This document shows positions 1-6,075 of a stretch of 7,703 bases of DNA, piece by piece. The translations under genes and the position numbers were made by a program. Every line of letters begins with the position of its first letter. Within the stretch, counting starts at the first letter, position 1. Under the pieces are notes generated by a model that saw only the letters and a program-made list of their open reading frames with translations, was not told the origin of the DNA and ran no database searches. This stretch comes from a bacterium (GTDB taxonomy: Bacteria; JAMCPX01): NCBI GenBank assembly GCA_021787655.1, contig JAJYLM010000099.1:1-7703 (forward strand), in the 5' to 3' direction.

Positions 1-1
1 C

Positions 2-538
2 GATAGTTTACTTGTTTTTGGCAGAAAGCATGCTGACAACCTCATATCTATGGACATCAATCAGACTATTATGCAGTCGTCCGGCATGTTGAAACAGCTT
101 CTCGGAGTATCTGTTATACTCTCCATGGACTTGGCACCCGGACAGATTTTGATTTTAGGGAATGGAAATCAATTAGAACAGGTACTGATGAATATTACGG
201 TGAATGCACGCGATGCTATGCCTGCAGGCGGTACGTTGACAATACAAACCAGAATCGTTGAAATAGACAGTACATTCATCAAAGAGCATGGATTCGGCAG
301 GCTGGGGAAGTTTGCATGCATATCAGTTGTCGACAGCGGTACAGGTATGGATAAGGCTACTACTGAAAAGATATTTGATCCGTTCTTTACGACGAAACCT
401 GTTGGTAAAGGTACCGGGCTTGGCATGTCGGTAAGTTATAGTATCGTTAAGCAGCACAAAGGATACATTGACGTACAGAGTGAAGTGAGCACTGGATCGA
501 CTTTTTTAATCTATCTGCCGCTCAGAAAAGATGGATAA
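2..538 (+). CDS. Sensor histidine kinase, C-terminal part (5' end outside window)
   Basis: This is the catalytic ATPase end of a two-component sensor kinase, which would phosphorylate its own histidine and pass the phosphate to a response regulator. The frame is open to the left edge and the first visible residues (LLVFGRKHADN) match the usual linker between the histidine dimerisation helices and the ATPase domain, so the ATG at 50 is internal and the sensor and histidine regions lie upstream. Motifs in order are the N box (NQLEQVLMNITVNARDAM), the G1 box (VVDSGTGMD), the F box (IFDPFFTTK) and the G2 box (GKGTGLGMS). About 178 residues are visible and no receiver domain follows, so it is not a C-terminal hybrid kinase. 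A hairpin terminator follows at once. The stand-alone receiver at 2248-2667 could be a partner, but it is on the other strand and nothing ties the two together. The input signal cannot be seen. Confidence 0.93.
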   Translation, partial: DSLLVFGRKHADNLISMDINQTIMQSSGMLKQLLGVSVILSMDLAPGQILILGNGNQLEQVLMNITVNARDAMPAGGTLTIQTRIVEIDSTFIKEHGFGRLGKFACISVVDSGTGMDKATTEKIFDPFFTTKPVGKGTGLGMSVSYSIVKQHKGYIDVQSEVSTGSTFLIYLPLRKDG

Positions 539-566
539 ACGCTCTTTTAGAGAGACGTTTTTAATC
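537..566 (+). terminator. Rho-independent terminator of the histidine kinase gene
   Basis: A hairpin begins within the kinase stop codon. The left arm AAACGCTCT (537-545) and the right arm AGAG-A-CGTTT (551-560) form a 9-pair stem with one bulged A and a 5-base loop. It runs straight into a T-tract (558-562, with more T-rich sequence to about 575). The T-tract is on the plus-strand side only, so it should stop the kinase transcript rather than the convergent permease transcript. Confidence 0.8.
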
Positions 567-627
567 TTTTCTTGAACGCTCGACTGAAGGTACGTGTGAA
601 TAATGACGTGATAATCCTGGAAGCTGG

Positions 628-1389
628 CTACCTTATCAGCCTCTTCTTGATGAGTTTATAGGACACAATACCCATAGGTATACTCAGCAAGCCCATGATC
701 ACCGATAGTAACAATGCCTGATAATCGAGTATGCCCTTGTTTGACATGCGGGTCAGATCAACCATGGGGGTCAGTGGTACATAAAAAGCAATGCGGCGTG
801 CCCATTCTGGTAACGTATTGAGGGGAAAGAAAATGCCTGAGAACAGAAAAAACGGCGTAAGAATAAGTGTGAAAAAATAGTTAAAAAACTCGTAAGAATG
901 CGAAAAACCGACAAATACCATGGAAAGTGAAGAAAAAAACAAGCCATCCATAATAACGGCTACAATCGATACACTAAATATCCATGAATGAACAAGTCCA
1001 AACAGTGCCATGATTGCTACAAAAAAAACGCTGCTGATCAGTCCTTTCGTTGTACTCCAAACAATCTCTCCGGCTACAATCTCTGACAAATTGACCGGCG
1101 TTGCCATGATTGCATCGTATGTTTTTTGTGTAATCATTCGTGTATAGCTCGATATCGTTGCTTCGAAACTTGCAGCATACATTACAGAAGAAAGTATGAG
1201 TCCCGGTGCGAGGAAGTCTATATATTTCATGCCGTTTATCTCTGGAACGATCTTGCCCATACCGTATCCCATAAGCAGAAGGTAGAGCAGGGGCTCACCA
1301 AGATTTGCAACGAGGCTCGGCCTGATGTATTTTGTCCACACAATGAAATTGCGGTACCATACTTTATACAGCAACTTAATATTCAGCAT
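628..1389 (-). CDS. ABC-2 type transporter permease, NodJ/DrrB-like
   Basis: This is an inner-membrane permease subunit of an ABC-2 exporter, 253 residues, the usual length for the NodJ/DrrB type. About six hydrophobic segments are visible, near residues 26-46, 58-78, 112-134, 138-162, 170-190 and 223-245. Family-typical stretches are FLAPGL (59-64), FEATISSYTRM (75-85), TYDAIMATP (90-98) and the C-terminal ABC-2 signature region FLFSGIFFPLNTLPEW (182-197), followed by PLTPMVDLTR. The start is the only ATG near the N terminus, with an in-frame stop five codons upstream; no good ribosome binding site precedes it. Such permeases need a separate ATPase subunit, normally encoded next door. Here the upstream neighbour diverges and the downstream neighbour converges, so no partner is adjacent. 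The substrate is unknown; relatives export drugs, polysaccharides or lipo-oligosaccharides. Confidence 0.9.
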   Translation of the reverse strand: MLNIKLLYKVWYRNFIVWTKYIRPSLVANLGEPLLYLLLMGYGMGKIVPEINGMKYIDFLAPGLILSSVMYAASFEATISSYTRMITQKTYDAIMATPVNLSEIVAGEIVWSTTKGLISSVFFVAIMALFGLVHSWIFSVSIVAVIMDGLFFSSLSMVFVGFSHSYEFFNYFFTLILTPFFLFSGIFFPLNTLPEWARRIAFYVPLTPMVDLTRMSNKGILDYQALLLSVIMGLLSIPMGIVSYKLIKKRLIR

Positions 1390-1408
1390 AGAGTAAGTTT
1401 GTTATGAT

Positions 1409-1424
1409 TTCATGAATTGATCAA
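1409..1424. promoter_or_regulatory. Two abutting 8-base palindromes, possible operator
   Basis: In the gap between the divergent permease and DUF59 genes, TTCATGAA (1409-1416) and TTGATCAA (1417-1424) are both perfect palindromes and touch end to end. They lie upstream of the -10 candidate of the DUF59-Rrf2 operon and in the permease 5' region, where a regulator could act on both. The Rrf2 protein encoded two genes away is one possible binder, which is inference only. Short AT-rich palindromes can occur by chance. Confidence 0.25.
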
Positions 1425-1439
1425 GTAATATGTTAATGC

Positions 1440-1454
1440 TTGACACAATATAAT
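1440..1454 (+). promoter_or_regulatory. Candidate promoter of the DUF59-Rrf2 operon
   Basis: A perfect -10 hexamer TATAAT lies at 1449-1454, about 32 bases before the ATG at 1487, giving a leader of roughly 25 bases that contains the AGGAGG site. A perfect -35-like TTGACA lies at 1440-1445 but only three bases upstream, so the two cannot work as a pair, and neither has a good partner at 17 bases. The -10 is the more likely functional element, perhaps with an activator replacing a weak -35. Confidence 0.4.
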
Positions 1455-1486
1455 GAGTTATTTACTTGTATATCATAGGAGGTTGT

Positions 1487-1780
1487 ATGGCTATAACAAA
1501 TGACATGGTAATGGATGTTCTTCGCACTGTCATGGATCCAGAGGTAGGCATGGATGTTGTTACACTTGGGCTTGTGAAAAATATTGCCATAGATGATAAA
1601 AATAATGTTAAAGTCGATATGATTATGACGGTCCCTGGATGTCCCCTCGTCGATTATATACTCATGAGCGCCGAGTCAAGAATCAAGGGTATTGAGGGTA
1701 TAGGCACAGTCGATGTTAACCTGCTCGATGAGCCATGGACACCGCCTTGGGCAAATACAACACAGGAGCCTGCTCATTAA
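1487..1780 (+). CDS. DUF59/MIP18 family iron-sulfur cluster assembly factor
   Basis: This small cytoplasmic protein of 97 residues belongs to the DUF59 (MIP18-like) family, whose members (SufT, PaaD and eukaryotic MIP18) help assemble or deliver Fe-S clusters. Visible hallmarks are DPEVGMDVVTLGLV (17-30), the MTVPGCPL segment with the conserved cysteine C52, and a C-terminal DEPWTPPW (81-88). The start is set by AGGAGG at 1477-1482, four bases before the ATG; the frame also opens at a TTG at 1466, but that would place the ribosome site inside the gene. The Rrf2 regulator gene follows after 15 bases, so the two form an operon. Cluster assembly is well supported by family; the exact client is not known, and with no suf genes in view I do not assign the name sufT. 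Confidence 0.9.
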   Translation: MAITNDMVMDVLRTVMDPEVGMDVVTLGLVKNIAIDDKNNVKVDMIMTVPGCPLVDYILMSAESRIKGIEGIGTVDVNLLDEPWTPPWANTTQEPAH

Positions 1781-1795
1781 AAAAGGAGTACAAGC

Positions 1796-2251
1796 ATGAG
1801 ATTATCATCCAAGGCACGATACGGCGTACGCGCGATGGCACGTCTCTACAAGGACTATAAAGGACTGCCTATATCACTGAAGGACATTGCACGTATGGAA
1901 ATGATTGATGAGGCCTACCTTGCCCAGCTGCTGCTGAAGCTGAAGAACTTTGGTCTGATAGCGACGGAGAGAGGCAAGAGCGGAGGTTATTTACCGGCCC
2001 GCGATGCAGGGGATATTACACTCATGGACATCCTGAATGCAGTCGAAGAGGAGATCATGCCGCTCGAATGTTTTGTTAATATTGCGATTTGCCCTCTTAC
2101 GGCGAGCTGTTTCACAAAAGACTTCTGGTATAACCTGAAGCAGGAGATAGAAAAGGCATTGTCCGGAATCACCCTGAAATCCATTATAGAAAAGCATGAC
2201 GCTATACCTGCATCCTATAAAGCAGACAAGGAATTACAAAAAGAAGCTTAG
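1796..2251 (+). CDS. Rrf2 family transcriptional regulator (three-cysteine type)
   Basis: This is a DNA-binding regulator of the Rrf2/IscR family, 151 residues. The N-terminal winged helix (about 1-75) has the family opening MRLSSKARYGVRAM, the helix around DIARMEMIDEAYLAQLLLKLK and the wing RGKSGGYLPAR (59-69). Three cysteines, C92, C99 and C105 (spacing C-x6-C-x5-C), sit where IscR-type members bind a [2Fe-2S] or [4Fe-4S] cluster, so it may sense iron-sulfur status or an oxidant. This fits the upstream DUF59 assembly factor, with which it is co-transcribed. AAGGAG at 1783-1788 precedes the ATG by seven bases. A basic, low-complexity tail follows residue 140. The gene end overlaps the convergent response regulator gene by 4 bases. 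Autoregulation of its own operon is typical of the family but is inferred here. Confidence 0.93.
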   Translation: MRLSSKARYGVRAMARLYKDYKGLPISLKDIARMEMIDEAYLAQLLLKLKNFGLIATERGKSGGYLPARDAGDITLMDILNAVEEEIMPLECFVNIAICPLTASCFTKDFWYNLKQEIEKALSGITLKSIIEKHDAIPASYKADKELQKEA

Positions 2252-2667
2252 ATATTTTTAGAAGCGGCTTTTGCCGGTGCCTTTTGTTTCGCTTTTTTCT
2301 CTCTTGGTTTCCCGGCTATGGCAAGCAGGGCTTCGAGTTTTTCTATCCTGAATGGTTTTTCTATATAAAATAATGTACCTGTCTGAAATGCGCTTTCCCT
2401 CGTCTGCTGTGATCCATAGGCTGTCATGATGATGATACTTGTGGTCGGCCATTGACGCTTGATAGTCTTGATAAAATCTATACCGCTCATTTTTGGCATA
2501 CGGACGTCTGTTATGACAATATCATACGATGATTGTTCGAGATGTTTGAGTGCCTCGACAGGATTGTAAACAGCAATAACATCCAACTCCGGATTGTTTG
2601 CTCTCAGCAAAGCTGCAATGTTCGTTGCAAAATATATTTCGTCATCGACAACCATAACTTTTATCAT
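2248..2667 (-). CDS. Single-domain response regulator with Lys/Ala-rich tail
   Basis: This is a receiver (CheY-like) domain protein, 139 residues, with no output domain. Key residues are present: the acidic pair D8-D9, phosphoacceptor D54 (in VITDVRMP), switch T82 (IIMTAYG) and K104 (YIEKPF). Residues 120-139 form a basic tail rich in lysine and alanine that is not part of the receiver fold. The start was chosen from a GGAAAGGAG site (2682-2674) lying six bases before the ATG at 2667. The in-frame ATG at 2673 touches that site, and a GTG at 2700 lies upstream of it. It could act as a phosphate shuttle or act by protein contact. The hemW gene is upstream on the same strand but 154 bases away, so co-transcription is uncertain. 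No kinase gene is adjacent, and the kinase at 2-538 is only a possible partner. Confidence 0.92.
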   Translation of the reverse strand: MIKVMVVDDEIYFATNIAALLRANNPELDVIAVYNPVEALKHLEQSSYDIVITDVRMPKMSGIDFIKTIKRQWPTTSIIIMTAYGSQQTRESAFQTGTLFYIEKPFRIEKLEALLAIAGKPREKKAKQKAPAKAASKNI

Positions 2668-2821
2668 TGCCATCTCCTTTCCTAACAACGAGGAAAGCAC
2701 AGGATGTGCCAGGAGAAAATGCAGTTTAAAATATTGAAATAACGAGTGTTCTTATCGATGAACAGTTCAAAAAAAGATGAATTGTAAACACCTCTGTTGA
2801 AAAAAGATGCGGTGATCCTGC

Positions 2822-3949
2822 TTAAAATAATTCCGTTACGATACCGTCCATGACACACATGCCCTTCACTGTAAGGTTCAAGGTATCACCGCTAATCTGA
2901 ATTAAACCGTCATCAACAAGGTGCTGGAGCAATTTATTATTTTTTACGAGATTCGTATGGATGCCCTTCCATGTTCTGAGGGAAAGGAATATATTTTCAA
3001 GGGTTTCAGCATCCGTATCAAGCACTTCGACCCGACTGATCGGAAAGGCCGGGTTATCATCGCTACTCAGCACCTTTTCAGTGTAGACTGAGGGAGGGTA
3101 AGCGTTTTCGTACCGTGCCTGCGCCGTCATGCCTATCCAGGGAAGACCTGTCTTGAAAAACCCATGTGCTCCGGAGCCTATGCCAAGATAATCCCCGCGC
3201 TGCCAGTAGTTCATGTTATGAACGGATTGAAATCCTGGTTTTGCAAAATTCGAAACTTCGTAATGGGCATAGCCGGCAGCAACCATTTCTTCGTGCACTC
3301 TTGTGTACAGCTCCTGAAACGAATCATCGTTGAGCGGCTTGAAAATCTTATCCATGGACAACGGTGTTCCCTGTTCTATGGTGAGATAATAAAACGAGAC
3401 GTGTTCAGGAGCAACCTTCTTTATCCCCTCCAGCTCCTGTGCGATGTCCTGTGAAGGTATGCCGTAGATCACATCGATATTTATGTTTCTGAATCCTGCG
3501 CTCCGCGCTTTTTCTATGGCTGCATAGGATGACTCCGCATTATGGAGCCTGCCAAGCGATGTGAGTACAGTATCATCAAAAGATTGCAGTCCTATACTGA
3601 GACGGTTGATTCCGAGATTGAACATGGACTTCAACTTTTCCGCGGATATGCTTTCCGGGTTTGCTTCAATGGTGATCTCAACCGGTTCAATCACATTGAG
3701 TGAAAGGCTGATCGATGCGATGATCTGTTTCAGCTGACCCGGTTCAAGCAGTGAAGGAGTACCGCCGCCGATAAATATACTTTTAATTTCCCTGTTGGAG
3801 AGGAAGGGTTTGTAAAGTTTGAGCTCGGCCTGTATTCCTTCTATATACGTATCTATGTCCTTGACCTCCGGTGCTGCCGAAAGAAAATTACAATATCTGC
3901 ATTTTTTTTTGCAGTATGGTATATGTATGTAAACGGAATATGATTCCAT
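2822..3949 (-). CDS. hemW: HemW, radical SAM haem chaperone (HemN-like family)
   Basis: This 375-residue cytoplasmic radical SAM protein is of normal HemW length. The cluster motif C13-KKK-C17-RY-C20 coordinates a [4Fe-4S] cluster and binds S-adenosylmethionine. It is followed by N-F rather than a fourth cysteine, which points to HemW and not to the true coproporphyrinogen oxidase HemN. Other family segments are GGGTPS (61-66), EANPES (95-100), GLQSFDD (120-126), HYEVSNFAKPG (229-239) and HNMNYWQRGDYLGIGSGAH (244-262), with a C-terminal winged-helix-like HemN_C region from about 310. HemW proteins bind haem and deliver it to apo-haemoproteins such as respiratory enzymes; many databases still label them oxygen-independent coproporphyrinogen III oxidase. 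It diverges from the DUF2400 gene with a 36-base gap. No Shine-Dalgarno site precedes the ATG, and a TATAAT lies only 8 bases upstream of it, so the message may be nearly leaderless. Confidence 0.93.
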   Translation of the reverse strand: MESYSVYIHIPYCKKKCRYCNFLSAAPEVKDIDTYIEGIQAELKLYKPFLSNREIKSIFIGGGTPSLLEPGQLKQIIASISLSLNVIEPVEITIEANPESISAEKLKSMFNLGINRLSIGLQSFDDTVLTSLGRLHNAESSYAAIEKARSAGFRNINIDVIYGIPSQDIAQELEGIKKVAPEHVSFYYLTIEQGTPLSMDKIFKPLNDDSFQELYTRVHEEMVAAGYAHYEVSNFAKPGFQSVHNMNYWQRGDYLGIGSGAHGFFKTGLPWIGMTAQARYENAYPPSVYTEKVLSSDDNPAFPISRVEVLDTDAETLENIFLSLRTWKGIHTNLVKNNKLLQHLVDDGLIQISGDTLNLTVKGMCVMDGIVTELF

Positions 3950-3957
3950 AGCGAATG

Positions 3958-3972
3958 ATTATAGTATACTAT
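3958..3972. promoter_or_regulatory. Palindromic bidirectional -10 element between hemW and DUF2400 gene
   Basis: ATAGTATACTAT (3961-3972) is a perfect 12-base palindrome in the 36-base gap. It supplies TATACT on the plus strand (3965-3970) and TATACT on the minus strand (3968-3963), with an additional minus-strand TATAAT at 3963-3958. Plus transcripts would start near 3977 (ATG 3986) and minus transcripts near 3951-3956 (ATG 3949), giving leaders of about ten bases or fewer in both directions. Shared, symmetric -10 elements driving divergent transcription are known in bacteria. The -35 boxes are weak on both sides. Confidence 0.5.
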
Positions 3973-3985
3973 CCGGAACACACAA

Positions 3986-4855
3986 ATGCAAGATAAAATC
4001 AATCTCGAAACGCTGCGTCAAACGATGGACGCTTTCTATAGAGATTTTGAACGAAAGCGGCGTGTTGCCTACGATCCGGTTGAACTGCCGCACCGCTACG
4101 AGCGTCAGGCTGATAGGGAGACTGCCGGATTTATAGTTTCATGTCTGTCCTATGGAAAGGTTACTCTGTTCAAGCCGGTTCTTGAAATTCTGCTCAGCAG
4201 GGCAGGGAGCAGCCCGTATGACTTCTTTCTTAAGTTCAACGTGAACAGGCATGCACATCTGTTTGTTGACATAGCGTACAGGATGAATTCTTCCCGGGAT
4301 ATTACAGCATTTTTGCACCTATTGTCGTTATTTCTCAGAAGGTATCATACTCTCGGCGATTTTTTCCGGCACAACTTTGAAAAAGACGATCCGACGGTGA
4401 TCAATGCACTCTCCCGGTTTGTTGATGCTTTCTATGCCGGAAGCACATCGCCGGTTTATGGAAAGAACAAACGGCCGTTTGGACTGCTTCAGATGCTGCC
4501 GTCCCCGGACAAGGGAAGTACCTGTAAACGTTCGCTCATGTTTATGCGGTGGATGGTGAGGGCAGATGACGGGGTTGACTTCGGATTATGGCCGTTTATA
4601 CCAGCTGACCGGCTGATTCTGCCCCTCGATACCCATACATCCCGCATCGCACTGCGTCTGGGTCTCACAGAGAGAAAAACCATAGATATGAAAACCGCCA
4701 TAGAAATTACGAACAACCTGAAGCGGTTTGACCCTGATGACCCTGTGAAGTATGATTTTGCCCTCTGTCATTTCGGAATTTCGGGACAGTGTCCGTCCCG
4801 GAGGTCTGCACGGTTGTGCGCATCGTGCCGTTTCAAAAAGATATGTTTCTCTTGA
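3986..4855 (+). CDS. TIGR02757/DUF2400 family protein, HhH-glycosylase-like with Fe-S-type cysteine loop
   Basis: This 289-residue protein belongs to the conserved, functionally uncharacterised TIGR02757 (DUF2400) family. Family-typical stretches are YDPVELPHRYERQADRE (29-45), FIVSCLSYGKV (49-59), CKRSLMFMRWMVR (180-192), LPLDTHTSRIALRLGL (212-227) and DDPVKYDFALCHFGI (251-265). The C terminus carries C269-x8-C278-x2-C281-x5-C287, close to the C-x6-C-x2-C-x5-C loop that holds the [4Fe-4S] cluster of endonuclease III and MutY. The LDTHTSR segment (D215) resembles the VDTHI catalytic-aspartate segment of those glycosylases, and K181 is a candidate partner lysine. I therefore infer a DNA- or nucleic-acid-binding helix-hairpin-helix fold; catalysis is unproven. 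No signal peptide or membrane segment is seen. The start ATG has no clear ribosome site (only a weak GGA ten bases away) and the promoter is shared with hemW. Confidence 0.88.
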   Translation: MQDKINLETLRQTMDAFYRDFERKRRVAYDPVELPHRYERQADRETAGFIVSCLSYGKVTLFKPVLEILLSRAGSSPYDFFLKFNVNRHAHLFVDIAYRMNSSRDITAFLHLLSLFLRRYHTLGDFFRHNFEKDDPTVINALSRFVDAFYAGSTSPVYGKNKRPFGLLQMLPSPDKGSTCKRSLMFMRWMVRADDGVDFGLWPFIPADRLILPLDTHTSRIALRLGLTERKTIDMKTAIEITNNLKRFDPDDPVKYDFALCHFGISGQCPSRRSARLCASCRFKKICFS

Positions 4856-4932
4856 CCTGAAAAACGTATTTTTCTGTGCATAAACGTTGAAAGGCAGCAG
4901 ACGTATCGATTACGGAAAATCGAATTGAAAAA

Positions 4933-5006
<74 letters not shown>

Positions 5007-5035
5007 GTAAGCAGTATTTGATTGTACGGATTTCG

Positions 5036-5332
5036 CTATTTGGACGTTTGTTCCGGCTGCTGATGTTGATGCAGTTCTTCCCTCAGATTTGAAAGTTTAC
5101 TCTCGAGTTCTTTCAACCGTTCGATGGAAGAAGAAAACACCGTAACATCATCGAGCCCTGTTTTTGCTGTTGCATAGAACTGGTGTCCAAGCTCATAAAC
5201 GGACAAGTTATACTGTCGTGTCATCTCGTATAACTGAATTCTTGTCTTTACAAAATGTGCATAGGTCACAGCATTTTGTTTAACAATATCCATGAGTTTT
5301 TCCAGTTTTTCAGGTATCTTTATCTCACTCAT
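5036..5332 (-). CDS. Small coiled-coil protein of unknown function
   Basis: I do not recognise this 98-residue protein. It is highly charged, predicted all-helical and soluble, with no signal peptide, membrane segment or cysteine. The first half alternates charged and hydrophobic residues (IPEKLEKLMDIVKQ), and a C-terminal heptad-like stretch (IERLKELESKLSNLREEL) looks like a coiled coil, ending in a Gln/His-rich tail. It may act as an oligomerising partner or scaffold, but no function can be assigned. The ATG at 5332 was chosen; an in-frame TTG at 5350 is possible. Neither has a ribosome site. A promoter-like pair ends 8 bases before the ATG, suggesting a leaderless message separate from the trp operon. 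It lies between trpF and tRNA-Ala on the same strand. Confidence 0.68.
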   Translation of the reverse strand: MSEIKIPEKLEKLMDIVKQNAVTYAHFVKTRIQLYEMTRQYNLSVYELGHQFYATAKTGLDDVTVFSSSIERLKELESKLSNLREELHQHQQPEQTSK

Positions 5333-5340
5333 AATTTTAA

Positions 5341-5369
5341 TATCTAACAAATGGCGGACGAAAAGTCAA
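5341..5369 (-). promoter_or_regulatory. Candidate promoter for the small coiled-coil gene
   Basis: On the minus strand TTGACT (5369-5364) matches the -35 consensus at five of six bases. Exactly 17 bases separate it from TAGATA (5346-5341), a weaker -10. The -35 covers the stop codon of trpF and lies in the centre of an inverted repeat, GAAAAG/CTTTTC (5360-5365 and 5370-5375). Transcription would start within a couple of bases of the ATG at 5332. Confidence 0.4.
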
Positions 5370-6004
5370 CTTTTCCCGGTACCGGTGTCCGTACACGCGT
5401 TCAGCCGTTCGAACAGGAGCTTGATCTTTGCCGCTGACTTCTTACCCGGTGAGATCTCAATGCCGCTTGATACATCGATAGCTGCAGGTTTGAATCTGTT
5501 GACGATATCGCATACATTGTCCGGTGTTATACCTCCGGAAAGAATGAAGCGGATAGCAGGAGACAACTCCTGTAAAAGCTCATGGTTAAAGCCCCTCCCG
5601 GAGCCCCCGTAGTGGCTGGTATAACTGTCGAGCAGAACGACCTGCAGCCCCGATGTGTTTACCTCGCGTATGGAAGATGCGTCTCTGATTCTGAATGCCT
5701 TGATTGCCATTCTGCCGAGTGCCCGGACCATGTCCAGTGGCTCATTGCCGTGCAATTGTGCATAATCAAGACCCGTTGCATCGACGATCGAGCGTATTCT
5801 GTCTATCGTTTCATCAACAAAGACACCGACGGTTGATACAAAAACGGGCAGGTGATGGATGATCTCGGCAATCTGCTCCGGTTTTACAGCGCGCGGGCTC
5901 TTGTCGTACAGGATGAATCCGAGTGCGTCAGCGCCGCAGTCGCTCGCTGTAAGAGCATCCTCCAGGGAGGTTATGCCGCAGATCTTAATTTTTGGTCTCG
6001 TCAT
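5366..6004 (-). CDS. trpF: Phosphoribosylanthranilate isomerase
   Basis: TrpF carries out the third step of tryptophan synthesis, the Amadori rearrangement of phosphoribosylanthranilate to CdRP, in the cytoplasm. The 212-residue protein is a complete (beta/alpha)8 barrel of usual length. The general base C9 is in KICGIT and the general acid D126 in VVLLDSYT. Other family segments are GADALGFI (24-31), YAQLHG (81-86), GGSGRGFNHELL (133-144), and the phosphate-binding strands LSGGITPDNV (155-164) and DVSSGIE (177-183). The last dozen residues (ACTDTGTGKS) look like an unconserved tail. The ATG at 6004 is the only start after an in-frame stop seven codons upstream, and it lacks a close ribosome site. 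A 14-codon reading frame overlaps it as ATGA, which could provide translational coupling. It lies 86 bases after trpB2 in the same direction, with a hairpin in between. Confidence 0.96.
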   Translation of the reverse strand: MTRPKIKICGITSLEDALTASDCGADALGFILYDKSPRAVKPEQIAEIIHHLPVFVSTVGVFVDETIDRIRSIVDATGLDYAQLHGNEPLDMVRALGRMAIKAFRIRDASSIREVNTSGLQVVLLDSYTSHYGGSGRGFNHELLQELSPAIRFILSGGITPDNVCDIVNRFKPAAIDVSSGIEISPGKKSAAKIKLLFERLNACTDTGTGKS

Positions 6005-6047
6005 GTGCTTGCCGGATTCACTTCCTCAACATGATCCTTCATCATCG

Positions 6048-6075
6048 GCAGGGGCAAATCATGTATTGCCCCTGC
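6048..6075 (-). promoter_or_regulatory. Strong intercistronic hairpin between trpB2 and trpF
   Basis: GCAGGGGCAA (6048-6057) and TTGCCCCTGC (6066-6075) form a perfect 10-pair, GC-rich stem with an 8-base loop in the 86-base gap between the two trp genes. There is no T-tract after it on either strand, so it is not a standard intrinsic terminator. It may stabilise the upstream message, mark a processing site, or be a copy of a dispersed palindromic repeat; the sequence alone does not decide. Confidence 0.6.

Noticed and set aside
50..52. ATG at 50 as start of the histidine kinase
   Set aside because: The frame stays open to the edge and encodes the conserved linker before this Met, so the gene begins outside the window.
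1126..1407. Plus-strand open frame of 93 codons opposite the permease
   Set aside because: Antisense to membrane segments; no family resemblance and no start signal.
2763..2809. Two similar A-rich segments (2763-2779 and 2794-2809) in the hemW/response regulator gap
   Set aside because: The match is short, mostly a poly-A run, and shows no stem or operator symmetry; chance is a sufficient explanation. I also see no convincing hemW terminator or receiver promoter in this 154-base gap.
3164..3454. Plus-strand open frame of 96 codons inside hemW
   Set aside because: Antisense to conserved HemW motifs, with no recognisable domain.
4859..4874. Hairpin GAAAAA-CGTA-TTTTTC after the DUF2400 gene as a terminator
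   Set aside because: A six-pair stem almost wholly of A-T pairs is too weak, and no further T-tract follows.
5376..5385. Perfect palindrome CCGGTACCGG near the end of trpF
   Set aside because: It lies in coding sequence for a Thr/Gly tail and is short; there is no partner site to suggest function.
5292..5612. Plus-strand open frame of 106 codons across the coiled-coil gene start and trpF
   Set aside because: Opposite trpF catalytic motifs; no own ribosome site or domain.
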